The position numbers were made by a program, and so were the translations under genes. The notes under the pieces were generated by a model that saw only the letters and a program-made list of their open reading frames with translations, ran no database searches and was not told the DNA's origin. From Hellea sp965224755 (GTDB lineage: Bacteria > Pseudomonadota > Alphaproteobacteria > Caulobacterales > Maricaulaceae), in assembly GCA_965224755.1 (NCBI GenBank), contig OZ245061.1:1178001-1242000 (forward strand): DNA of 64,000 nucleotides. Direction: 5' to 3'. Shown in pieces: positions 55,290-63,523 of the stretch; within the stretch, counting starts at the first letter, position 1; every line of letters starts with the position of its first letter.

Positions 55290-56729
55290 ATGAATAGCAA
55301 AATTTTATTCGCGGCTGTTTCAGCTATTAGTCTATTAAGCTCAATGTCAGCATCTGCGCATGACGACGAAGGTTGGTATTTGCGGGGTAACGCAGGTTAT
55401 GGTTCGCATACAGACGCAGTTCTGTCGGGAGGTATGCTGAGCGGCGTTCATGGCAATGGCCTGCAAAGCGAGGGCAATGTTGCCGCGTCGCTTGGCCTTG
55501 GTTATGAGTTTGGTAATAATTGGCGTCTTGAACTGGACGGCGATAGCCTTTGGACGGATTTCGGCTCTATTAGCGGCATTCCGTCAACATCTGCGAAGCT
55601 GAGAACAAATTCGCTCATGCTAAATGCGCTTTATGACTTTAGTGATTTTGGTCGTTGGCAGCCTTATGTCGGGGCCGGGCTTGGTCTTGTGCAAGGACGG
55701 GGTAGATTTGAAGCCCATGATTACTTGGCACCCTTACAAGTTCAAAACCCTGCTTGTCCTGGAACGCGTTTACCTCTTATAAATGCCAACCCCAACTCTG
55801 GTTTTCAGGGCGAAAGTTGTTCTATATCTGGAACAGACACATCATTGGGATGGCAGCTTCTTGCGGGTCTGGGCTATGATATCACTGACAAGCTGACCTG
55901 GGATACGCATTATACCTATCTTGATGCCGGTAAAATGGATTTCGACGGAGTGCGTACAAATGGCGTGACCGGTGGAACATCTTTAATCAATTCTACTTTG
56001 GCCGGCGTTGGCGCTCACTCGCTCCTGACAGGCTTCCGCTATCGCTTTGGCGGGCATACACATGATGCAGTTATGCCTCCTCCTCCTCCGCCTCCTCCTC
56101 CTCCGCCGCCACCACCACCACCACCTCCGCCGCCTCCACCGCCACAAACATTTGTGTGTGCTGATGGCGTGACAACGGTTTACGATATGGGGAATTGTCC
56201 TGTTCGGGAAGTTGTGCAGGCTCAGACTTATACATGCACGGATGGATCTCTGGTTTATGACCTAGCCCAGTGTCCGGTTCAGCAAGTTGTTCGCACCAAC
56301 CTCAATGTTTGCGGATCCTCTAATGTTGGCATCTTCAACGTCAATACAGGCGCAACGCCGAAGCAAATGAGCCGCCTTGGCACATTGCCTGAATTTGGCG
56401 ACTCGCACGGCCTAAGCGCTGATCAGTTCTTCCAGAAACTACAAGCGCGTTATTCATCCGACGCGGGTGATAAGGCCTATTTGAACTATCTGTTCAAATC
56501 CATGGGCTATTCAAATGGTTTCGCGGATGCGCAAAGCTATATGTTCTCCGAAGATGTTCTGCCTGTCGGTACGGCCGGTCTTTTGGGCCTCGGCGAGCAG
56601 CATCACTATAACTATTCCGTGCTGCCAAGTTCTGACCGGGATCGCCAAGCGTTCCGCATTCAGTCAGCCAATGGCCAAGTGGTTCACTTCATGAAAACAT
56701 GTGGTAACTACTTCTACGGTTGCGAATAG
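55290..56729 (+). CDS. OmpA-barrel paralogue with polyproline linker and different C-terminal domain
   Basis: Protein of 479 residues from the ATG at 55290, preceded by GGGAGG. The signal peptide differs from the upstream paralogue, but the barrel (from HDDEGWYLRG to FGGHTHD) is identical in amino acids. It is followed by 23 consecutive prolines, two Cys-pair repeats (CADGVTTVYDMGNCP and CTDGSLVYDLAQCP) and a C-terminal domain of about 150 residues that is not OmpA-like and that I do not recognise (LSADQFFQKLQARYSSDAGD; ends NYFYGCE with paired cysteines). Anchoring to peptidoglycan is therefore not expected. It is a domain-swapped paralogue created by duplication. Confidence 0.88.
   Translation: MNSKILFAAVSAISLLSSMSASAHDDEGWYLRGNAGYGSHTDAVLSGGMLSGVHGNGLQSEGNVAASLGLGYEFGNNWRLELDGDSLWTDFGSISGIPSTSAKLRTNSLMLNALYDFSDFGRWQPYVGAGLGLVQGRGRFEAHDYLAPLQVQNPACPGTRLPLINANPNSGFQGESCSISGTDTSLGWQLLAGLGYDITDKLTWDTHYTYLDAGKMDFDGVRTNGVTGGTSLINSTLAGVGAHSLLTGFRYRFGGHTHDAVMPPPPPPPPPPPPPPPPPPPPPPPQTFVCADGVTTVYDMGNCPVREVVQAQTYTCTDGSLVYDLAQCPVQQVVRTNLNVCGSSNVGIFNVNTGATPKQMSRLGTLPEFGDSHGLSADQFFQKLQARYSSDAGDKAYLNYLFKSMGYSNGFADAQSYMFSEDVLPVGTAGLLGLGEQHHYNYSVLPSSDRDRQAFRIQSANGQVVHFMKTCGNYFYGCE
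55353..56066 (+). repeat. 714-bp direct duplication, copy 2 (barrel module)
   Basis: Partner of 53754-54467. Signal-peptide DNA before it and linker DNA after it diverge abruptly. Confidence 0.9.
56076..56144 (+). repeat. Proline-codon microsatellite (23 codons)
   Basis: CCT/CCG/CCA codons in short runs (CCTCCTCCTCCG and CCACCACCACC type) inside the paralogue's linker. Slippage in units of three would change linker length without a frameshift. Confidence 0.85.
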
Positions 56730-56754
56730 TCTTAGAGCTATATCCAATTTAAGG

Positions 56755-56780
56755 ACGGAGCCTTCGGGCTCCGTTTTTTT
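56755..56780 (+). terminator. Rho-independent terminator after the barrel paralogue
   Basis: CGGAGCC, loop TTCG, GGCTCCG and then a run of seven T, 25 bases after the stop. Confidence 0.88.
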
Positions 56781-56860
56781 ATGCCGCGAGGAAGGGTTAT
56801 TGCGCCGGAATAGCGTCGATTGGAATTTTATTCCTGCTCTAACTCTGATAGCGTAGCGTC

Positions 56861-58123
56861 ATGCCTAATACAGACCTCACATTGACGCGCCAAGAGCAAA
56901 GCCTGATTGATCATATTGACGATCAGCATACGGATATGTTGGCCGCGACTGAGCGCTGGTCCTTGCAAAACTCCGGTAGTCATAACCGCGCAGGGTTGAT
57001 CGCTATGCGCGGTTTGCTGAGCGAGAGGTTTGCTGAGCTACCGGGAAAGTTGACCGAAGCTGCCTTACCCGATGGTGAATATGTGGCGGTTAATGGCGAG
57101 ATCGAGACGGTCATATATGAGCCGGCGCTACAGCTATGCGTGCGGCCCGATGCACCTGTGCAGCTTGTCCTGACCGGCCATTATGACACCGTTTTTCCAA
57201 AAGATTTTCACTTCCAAAAACCCGTGCGCGTGGATGAGGATACGATTAACGGCCCCGGCACGGCGGATATGAAGGCCGGCCTATTGGTTATGATGACGGC
57301 GCTGCAAACGCTGGAGCGCTCGGAAAATGCAAGCAATATTGGCTACACTGTGTTGATGAGCCCGGATGAAGAAATAGGTTCGCCGGGTTCTGCGCCCCTG
57401 CTGGCAGATCTCGGGCGGCGCTGTCATGTCGGGCTGACTTATGAGCCGGCATTAGCAGACGGGTCTATGGCCGGGGCGCGTAAGGGTAGCGGGAATTTCT
57501 CTCTCGTCATCAAAGGCCGCGCCGCTCATGCAGGCCGCGAACATCATTTGGGCCGCAATGCCATTGCCGCCATGGCCGACTTTATCGGCCATCTAGAGCA
57601 GCTTAACGGACAGCGAGAAGGCGTGACCTTTAATATAGCTAAAATTGACGGCGGCGGCGCGAGTAATATTGTGCCTGAATTAGCCATTGGGCGGTTTAAT
57701 GTGCGCATGCAGGAAGACGAGGATACGGCATGGATACAGTCCCGTCTGGACGCGTTGGTTACGGGTTTGAACGCCAAAGACGGTATCCACGCCCATCTTC
57801 ACGGTGGTTTCACGCGCCCGCCCAAGCCCATGTCGCCGGCCAATGCGCAGGTTTTTGACTGGGTGAAGCAGGCTGGCGGGCTGCTCGGACAAGAGATAAA
57901 ATGGGCCCCGAGCGGAGGGGTTTGCGAGGGGAATAATCTCTGGGCCTCGGGTTGTCCTAATGTCGATACATTAGGCGTGCGTGGCGGCGATATCCATTCC
58001 GACAGGGAATTTATGAAAATATCCAGCCTTGTTGAGCGGGCAAGATTGTCATCGCTGATTTTGATGAAACTGGCTAGCGGCGAGTTTGATGCCATAGCCG
58101 CCAAGAAACTTGCGCAGGGATAG
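56861..58123 (+). CDS. M20-family metallohydrolase at the head of the ast operon
   Basis: Zinc-dependent amidohydrolase/peptidase of 420 residues. The M20 metal-binding motifs are LTGHYDTVF, GPGTADMKAG and SPDEEIGSPG. The dimerisation domain lies in the middle (GRAAHAGREHHLGRNAI). GVCEGNNLWASGCP and GGDIHSDREF follow near the end. astA begins 2 bases after its stop. No astE (M14-type succinylglutamate desuccinylase) occurs in the operon, so this hydrolase may cleave succinylglutamate or a related amide instead. That assignment is inference; by sequence alone it is glutamate-carboxypeptidase-like. Confidence 0.88.
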   Translation: MPNTDLTLTRQEQSLIDHIDDQHTDMLAATERWSLQNSGSHNRAGLIAMRGLLSERFAELPGKLTEAALPDGEYVAVNGEIETVIYEPALQLCVRPDAPVQLVLTGHYDTVFPKDFHFQKPVRVDEDTINGPGTADMKAGLLVMMTALQTLERSENASNIGYTVLMSPDEEIGSPGSAPLLADLGRRCHVGLTYEPALADGSMAGARKGSGNFSLVIKGRAAHAGREHHLGRNAIAAMADFIGHLEQLNGQREGVTFNIAKIDGGGASNIVPELAIGRFNVRMQEDEDTAWIQSRLDALVTGLNAKDGIHAHLHGGFTRPPKPMSPANAQVFDWVKQAGGLLGQEIKWAPSGGVCEGNNLWASGCPNVDTLGVRGGDIHSDREFMKISSLVERARLSSLILMKLASGEFDAIAAKKLAQG

Positions 58124-58125
58124 GC

Positions 58126-59145
58126 ATGCTAGTCGTTCGCCCTGCCAAAAAGACTGACCTTGAGGCTATTGTCCATTTGGCTGAGCTTGCCGGGCCGGGT
58201 TTTACTTCGCTGGCAGTTGGGGAAGAGGCGCTGAAAATGCGCCTTGAAAAATCCTTGAAGAGCTTCGAAGGCGGAGATGAGCGCTCACCCGATGATATCT
58301 ATCTGCTTATGCTCGAAGATACGGATACGGGCGAAGTTGTGGGTATGAGCGCGGTCAAAGCCGAGATTGGAATTCGTGATCCGTTTTTTAATTTTCGTAT
58401 CCTGAACGTGGCCCAAAAGTCAGCCGTCACAGGTTCGCGCTTTGATATGCAGGTCTTGGTTTTGGTCAATGAATATGGCGGGGCGACAGAGGTCGGTACG
58501 CTCTTTGTTGAAGACGGATATCGCGGGAAAGGAGCGGGTCGGTTAATTTCACAGGCGCGGTATATGCTCATGGCGGCATGTCCAAAACGCTTCGGCGAGA
58601 CCGTTATTTCAGAGCTGCGCGGCCATGTTAGCGGCGAAGGCCATTCGCCCTTTTGGGATGGTTTAGGACGCAAATTTTTCCGTATGGATTTCAATGAAGC
58701 CGATAAAATTTCAGCTGAGAAAGATAATCAATTTATCCTTGATTTGATGCCAAGTCATCCGATCTATGTTGAACTTTTGCCGGAAGAGGCACAAGCCGTT
58801 ATCGGCCAGACCCATCCGTCCGGCGCAGGGGCAAAGCGTTATCTTGAGGGCGAAGGGTTTCGCTATGCCGGCGTGGTAGATATCTTTGATGCCGGCCCGT
58901 CCATGAGCGCGCCAATATCTGATTTGCGCACTATTCGGGATAGCCGTATGTTAGAAATACTGAGCGGCGAGGTTTCGGAAAATACATCACTTCAAGCGCT
59001 TATCAGTAATGACAGTGTCGAAGGTTTTAGATGTATCCTGATGTCTATATCGTTCAAGGGTGATGCTATAGTAATGCCTTCTAACGCGCTGAAATTATTG
59101 AATTTATCAAATGGCGATAAGGCCAGAGTCTGGATTAAACGATGA
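58126..59145 (+). CDS. astA: Arginine N-succinyltransferase
   Basis: First step of the arginine succinyltransferase pathway (arginine + succinyl-CoA), 339 residues. Features: N-terminal MLVVRPAKKTDLEAIVHLAELAGPGFTSL, TEVGTLFVEDGYRGKGAGRL (acetyltransferase-fold CoA site), ELRGHVSGEGHSPFWDGLGRKFF, then GEGFRYAGVVDIFDAGPSM. It is of normal length for AstA. It is coupled to astD by a 4-base overlap. Confidence 0.94.
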   Translation: MLVVRPAKKTDLEAIVHLAELAGPGFTSLAVGEEALKMRLEKSLKSFEGGDERSPDDIYLLMLEDTDTGEVVGMSAVKAEIGIRDPFFNFRILNVAQKSAVTGSRFDMQVLVLVNEYGGATEVGTLFVEDGYRGKGAGRLISQARYMLMAACPKRFGETVISELRGHVSGEGHSPFWDGLGRKFFRMDFNEADKISAEKDNQFILDLMPSHPIYVELLPEEAQAVIGQTHPSGAGAKRYLEGEGFRYAGVVDIFDAGPSMSAPISDLRTIRDSRMLEILSGEVSENTSLQALISNDSVEGFRCILMSISFKGDAIVMPSNALKLLNLSNGDKARVWIKR

Positions 59146-60590
59146 CGAAATCTCTTTTTATTAATGGCCAATGGACGGCAGGACATGGCGATTCATTTAA
59201 GTCCGCCAATCCTTCGGGCGGCTCGGATATATGGGCAGGTAAGGCGGCGTCTGAAAGCGATGTCGATGCCGCGTTTAAAGCTGCTCATGCCGCTTTTGAT
59301 AGCTGGTCACGCATGCCTATGAAAGATCGTATGGCGATTGTTCGGCGCTATAAAGAGCTTGCTATTGAGGCCAAAGCGGCCATGGGCGAACTCATAGCGC
59401 GCGAGACCGGCAAGCAATTATGGGATGCTTTAGGAGAGGGCGGGGCGCTTGCGGCTAAGGTTGATATTTCAGCGGCGGCTTACACTGACCGCACGGGCGA
59501 ATTAAATAAAGATACTGCCTTTGGCCATGCGGCTTTGCAGCACCGCGCCCACGGCGTCATGGCCGTTCTCGGCCCGTATAATTTCCCGGCGCATTTGCCC
59601 AATGGGCAAATCCTTCCGGCGCTGATTGCCGGTAATACGGTGGTCTTTAAACCCAGCGAACAAACGCCCGCCGTCGGGGAGGCTCTGACCAAGCTCTATG
59701 CCGAAGCGGGCTTTCCTGACGGCGTCATCAATATGGTGCAGGGCGCAAGAGCTACAGGCGGAGCCGTGCTCGACCATCCACTGCTCGACGGTGTTCTCTT
59801 TACGGGCTCGGCCACGACTGGCGCTTTCATTCATAAGAAATTTGGCGGCCGGCCCGAGATTGTCCTTGCGCTCGAAATGGGCGGTAATAATCCCCTTATT
59901 GTTTGGGACGTCAAAGACGCCGAGGCTGCGGCGAGTATCATCGCGCAATCGGCCTTCATTACGACAGGCCAGCGCTGCACCTGCGCCCGCCGCTTGATTG
60001 TGCCTAGCGGGGCCGAGGGCGATGCCATTATTAAGGCGGTTGCCAAATTCATAGACCGTATCACATTGGGCGGATGGGACGAGACTGCCACGATGGGGCC
60101 GCTGATTAGCGCCGATATTGCCGGCCATGTTGTGAAAAATGCCGCTGCGCTCGCTGATAAAGGCGCGAAGGTTATACGCGCAGCAAAAATTTCTGAAAAC
60201 GGCCCCGCCTTTGTAACGCCAGGATTTTACGATGTTACAGGCTGTGATGTGCCGGATGAAGAGATTTTCGGCCCCGTCTTGCAAGTTAGCCGCGCAGCCG
60301 ATTGGGACGCCGCCATTTCAGAAGCCAATAATACGCGGTTCGGCCTCGCCGCAGGGCTTGTCTCAGATAGTTCCGATCTTTGGGAGGATTTTCGCCTGCG
60401 TATTCGCGCGGGCGTAGTTAATTTCAACCGCCCCACGACTGGCGCTGCGAGTTTCCTGCCCTTTGGCGGGCCGGGCGCATCAGGCAATCATAATCCGGGC
60501 GCTTATTACGCTGCGGATTTCTGTGCTTGGCCGATGGCAAGTCAGGTGGCGGGTAAACCTGAGAACTTGCCGATGCAAGGTTTGAAGTGA
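59142..60590 (+). CDS. astD: Succinylglutamate-semialdehyde dehydrogenase
   Basis: NAD-dependent aldehyde dehydrogenase of 482 residues, fourth step of the pathway. Features: LGPYNFPAHLPNGQILPAL, the cofactor motif TGSATTGAFI, Glu in LALEMGGNNPL, and the catalytic Cys279 in GQRCTCARRL, a pattern typical of AstD. The ATG overlaps the astA stop by 4 bases, and the stop overlaps astB by 4 bases. Confidence 0.95.
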   Translation: MTKSLFINGQWTAGHGDSFKSANPSGGSDIWAGKAASESDVDAAFKAAHAAFDSWSRMPMKDRMAIVRRYKELAIEAKAAMGELIARETGKQLWDALGEGGALAAKVDISAAAYTDRTGELNKDTAFGHAALQHRAHGVMAVLGPYNFPAHLPNGQILPALIAGNTVVFKPSEQTPAVGEALTKLYAEAGFPDGVINMVQGARATGGAVLDHPLLDGVLFTGSATTGAFIHKKFGGRPEIVLALEMGGNNPLIVWDVKDAEAAASIIAQSAFITTGQRCTCARRLIVPSGAEGDAIIKAVAKFIDRITLGGWDETATMGPLISADIAGHVVKNAAALADKGAKVIRAAKISENGPAFVTPGFYDVTGCDVPDEEIFGPVLQVSRAADWDAAISEANNTRFGLAAGLVSDSSDLWEDFRLRIRAGVVNFNRPTTGAASFLPFGGPGASGNHNPGAYYAADFCAWPMASQVAGKPENLPMQGLK

Positions 60591-61930
60591 CAAGCGCTCA
60601 AGGGACGACAAGGGAAGCTAATTTTGACGGCTTAATTGGCCCGACCCATAATTATGGCGGTTTGTCAGACGGTAATCTCGCCTCGGCGAATAATGCTGGT
60701 CTTATTGCCTCTCCGCGAGCCGCCGCCTTGCAAGGCCTTGAGAAAATGAAAGCTATGGACGAAGCGGGGCTGTGGCAGGGGATACTTCCGCCGCAACAAC
60801 GCCCGCATCTGCCGGCCTTGCGCCGCGCAGGTTTTATGGGGACGGATAAAGAGATTTACATTGCGGCGTGGCAGCGCGCCCCGCGCCTGATGAAAAACTG
60901 CCTTTCGGCGTCTTCCATGTGGGCGGCTAATGCGGCCACGGTCAGCCCATCCAGTGATTGCGCGGACGGCAAGCTCCACCTGACGCCCGCTAATCTCTCG
61001 ACCATGTTTCACCGCTCTATCGAGCACCCTCAAACACAGCTTACGCTCGAAACCGCCTTTCCTTTTGCCAGCACCCACCCCGCATTGCCGGAGCAATCCG
61101 TCTTTGCTGATGAAGGTGCGGCCAATCATGTCAGGCTTTGCGGAGATCGCGGGAAGCAGGGCGTTGAGCTTTTCGTCTATGGCCGCGACGGTTATGCGGC
61201 CGCACGCCCCGGTTACCCCGCCCGCCAAACCTTGCAAGCCAGTGAGGCCATAGCGCGGAGCCATCAATTAGCCCCAGCCCGCTCAGTTTATGCCTTGCAA
61301 TCCGACGCCGCCATTGACGCCGGCGCGTTTCACAATGATGTCGTTTGCGTTGGGGCGTTGCAGACACTGTTTTATCACGAGCTTGCCTTTGCTGACACGG
61401 CGCTAATGCAAGGTGATATTCGCGCAGCGGCCAAAGGTCTGTTCGAGCCGATTTTCGTAGAAGTCCCGGTCAAAGAGGTGCCTATAGCCGACGCTATCAA
61501 AGCCTATCTGTTTAATTCCATGCTCGTGCAAATGCCGGGGAGTGACCGCCTAACCCTGATCGCGCCGTTGGAAACGCAGGAAAATACGGCGACGAAAACC
61601 TATTGTGATAAACTGGTCGCGAGCAATGGCCCTATCGGAGAGGTGCGCTATGTCGATGTCCGGCAGAGCATGCGCAATGGCGGCGGCCCCGCCTGTTTGC
61701 GTCTGCGCGTGACTTTGACAGAGGCAGAATGGGCGCAAGTCAATCCGGGCAATAGGTTTTCAGATGCGCTCTATGAGGATCTAAAAACATGGATCAACGC
61801 CTATTACCGCGAGAGCCTTGCGCCGGAAGATTTGCAAGACCCGAGCTTGATGGATGAAAGCTTTGCGGCGCTGGAGGCGCTCACAAAAATTATGGGATTG
61901 GGCGATAGATTTTATCCGTTTCAGCGATGA
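60587..61930 (+). CDS. astB: N-succinylarginine dihydrolase
   Basis: Second step of the pathway, releasing two ammonia and CO2 to give succinylornithine, 447 residues, the same length as the E. coli enzyme. Features: NFDGLIGPTHNYGGLSDGNL at the N-terminus, MWAANAATVSPSSDCADGK, HNDVVCVG with the catalytic His, and NGGGPACLRLRV with the nucleophile Cys370. GTG start overlapping astD. Confidence 0.96.
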   Translation: MTSAQGTTREANFDGLIGPTHNYGGLSDGNLASANNAGLIASPRAAALQGLEKMKAMDEAGLWQGILPPQQRPHLPALRRAGFMGTDKEIYIAAWQRAPRLMKNCLSASSMWAANAATVSPSSDCADGKLHLTPANLSTMFHRSIEHPQTQLTLETAFPFASTHPALPEQSVFADEGAANHVRLCGDRGKQGVELFVYGRDGYAAARPGYPARQTLQASEAIARSHQLAPARSVYALQSDAAIDAGAFHNDVVCVGALQTLFYHELAFADTALMQGDIRAAAKGLFEPIFVEVPVKEVPIADAIKAYLFNSMLVQMPGSDRLTLIAPLETQENTATKTYCDKLVASNGPIGEVRYVDVRQSMRNGGGPACLRLRVTLTEAEWAQVNPGNRFSDALYEDLKTWINAYYRESLAPEDLQDPSLMDESFAALEALTKIMGLGDRFYPFQR

Positions 61931-62511
61931 CCACATTAGAGATCGCGGCAAATGTTATAACGGCCACAGCGATTTTTCTCGCGGGGCGTAATAATGTCCA
62001 TACATGGTGGATAGGCATTACCGGCGTTACATTATTGGGGGCCTTATTTTATGACGCTAAACTCTACGCCGATGTGACGCTGCAGGTCTTCTTCGTCGCG
62101 ACCGACCTCATCGGCTGGTATCAATGGTCGGGCAGCAAAGGGGCGAGCGGCAAGAAAAAAGCGCCGCTGCCGATTAGCCGCACACATGTTCCGACACTGA
62201 TAATGGCCGTTATTGTCGGGATTGTCGTCGGCGGGCTCTATGCTTTGCTCTTACATCATTTCACGGACGCCTATTCGCCGGGCTGGGATACGGCGCTCCT
62301 CGTCGGGAGCGTTATCGGGCAGATATTACTGATGAACCGCAAGATAGAAAATTGGGGCTTTTGGCTCCTCGTCAACACCATTGCCGTGCCGCTCTTCATA
62401 AGCCGGGGGCTACACCTCACCGCCATCCTCTACGCCGCCTATTGGGTCCACGCGATCATAGCCTACCGCAAATGGAACGCAGAGATGCGGATGCAGGGTG
62501 TCTTGTCTTAA
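61927..62511 (+). CDS. pnuC: PnuC-type nicotinamide riboside transporter
   Basis: Membrane protein of 194 residues with about seven hydrophobic segments. PnuC-type features are NVHTWWIGITGV, the LYADVTLQVFFVATDLIGWYQW stretch (split here) and the later W-rich NWGFWLLVN. It imports a vitamin B3 precursor for NAD synthesis; thiamine-transporting relatives (PnuT) cannot be excluded because no riboswitch or NAD gene is adjacent. The ATG overlaps the astB stop by 4 bases, so it is translated from the ast transcript. Confidence 0.85.
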   Translation: MTTLEIAANVITATAIFLAGRNNVHTWWIGITGVTLLGALFYDAKLYADVTLQVFFVATDLIGWYQWSGSKGASGKKKAPLPISRTHVPTLIMAVIVGIVVGGLYALLLHHFTDAYSPGWDTALLVGSVIGQILLMNRKIENWGFWLLVNTIAVPLFISRGLHLTAILYAAYWVHAIIAYRKWNAEMRMQGVLS

Positions 62512-62529
62512 GTAAAATTAGAGTTTTAT

Positions 62530-62925
62530 ATGGCCGAAAATACTGTCATCGAAGAATTCACTTTAACAAGCGGTGCGACCAGTCGCTTGCTTCGCATACG
62601 CAATGATATCATTCCGAATTATTATCTTCTTTGTTTTCCTAAAGAATTGGGCGAGCCTGCTTCTGAAGAGGTTACGGAAATGCTAAACATTGGTGTCTCT
62701 TACGCGCAAAAAATCGCATTAGAACAATTGAGTGACAAAGAGGCCTTCAGTATTCTGTATAGCGGATATAGTGCACGCCGAGAGAAAGGTTGGCATGTGC
62801 ACATTGTCTTGCTTGGAAACCGTTGGCGTAAAGCGTGGTTATATTTTGTGCTGGGAATGAAAAATCTTTTGCAGGCGTTTGGGTTGCGAAAGGATGATTC
62901 ACCGAGGTTTAAAAATGATATATGA
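62530..62925 (+). CDS. Hypothetical protein, 131 residues
   Basis: Not recognised. The segment GWHVHIVLLGNRWRKAWLYF near residues 92-111 combines a His-x-His motif with a hydrophobic, basic tail that may contact membranes. A distant HIT-like fold (YYLLCFPKE followed later by HVHI) is conceivable but unproven. The gene follows pnuC by 18 bases, and its stop overlaps the start of the next gene, so it is a genuine member of this transcription unit. Confidence 0.65.
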   Translation: MAENTVIEEFTLTSGATSRLLRIRNDIIPNYYLLCFPKELGEPASEEVTEMLNIGVSYAQKIALEQLSDKEAFSILYSGYSARREKGWHVHIVLLGNRWRKAWLYFVLGMKNLLQAFGLRKDDSPRFKNDI

Positions 62926-63523
62926 AAGATGGAATGCCGCCATGTCTACATTAGGTTTGTCGGCTAATGAAAGCACCCATGATGCCTTAATAAAGGCCTA
63001 TTCCGAGAAACACCGAGCCTATCATACGCTCGTGCATTTAAAGGCCTGTTTTCATCATTTGGATGCTCTGAACTTATCCAAAGAACGGGCCGCGGTACTT
63101 GAACTTGCATTTTGGTTCCACGATGCGATTTATAAGCCGTTCTCTTCAACAAATGAGGAAGATAGTGCCAAATGGGCGAAATTATTCATGATGCAAAATG
63201 ATATCCCACAAGACAGGATAACGCATGTCTTTGACTTGATTATCCTAACGAAAACGCATTCAAACCCCGTGACAAACGATGCTGCGATTATACTGGATAT
63301 AGACCTGAGTATTTTGGGAGCGACGCCTGTAATATATGATCAGTATGAAAAGGATATCCGCCGCGAATATAAGCGAGTGCCATATTTTCTTTATAAGAAG
63401 AAACGCAAAGAAATTCTGTACAGTTTTCTTAACATGAGGCGTATTTATACGCGTGAGAAATTTTATGAAGCGTGGGAAGAGCAAGCGCGTGAAAACTTAA
63501 GCAATACGATTGAAAACTTGTAG
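62915..63523 (+). CDS. HD-type predicted metal-dependent phosphohydrolase (COG4339-like)
   Basis: Protein of 202 residues from the ATG at 62915, which overlaps the preceding gene by 11 bases. It has the pattern of the small HD-like family: YSEKHRAYHTLVHLKACF with a YH..xH motif, LAFWFHDAIY (His-Asp metal ligands) and a later ILDIDLSILGA aspartate. These together form a probable metal site. The reaction and substrate are unknown. It is the last plus-strand gene before the convergent phhA. Confidence 0.78.
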   Translation: MIYERWNAAMSTLGLSANESTHDALIKAYSEKHRAYHTLVHLKACFHHLDALNLSKERAAVLELAFWFHDAIYKPFSSTNEEDSAKWAKLFMMQNDIPQDRITHVFDLIILTKTHSNPVTNDAAIILDIDLSILGATPVIYDQYEKDIRREYKRVPYFLYKKKRKEILYSFLNMRRIYTREKFYEAWEEQARENLSNTIENL

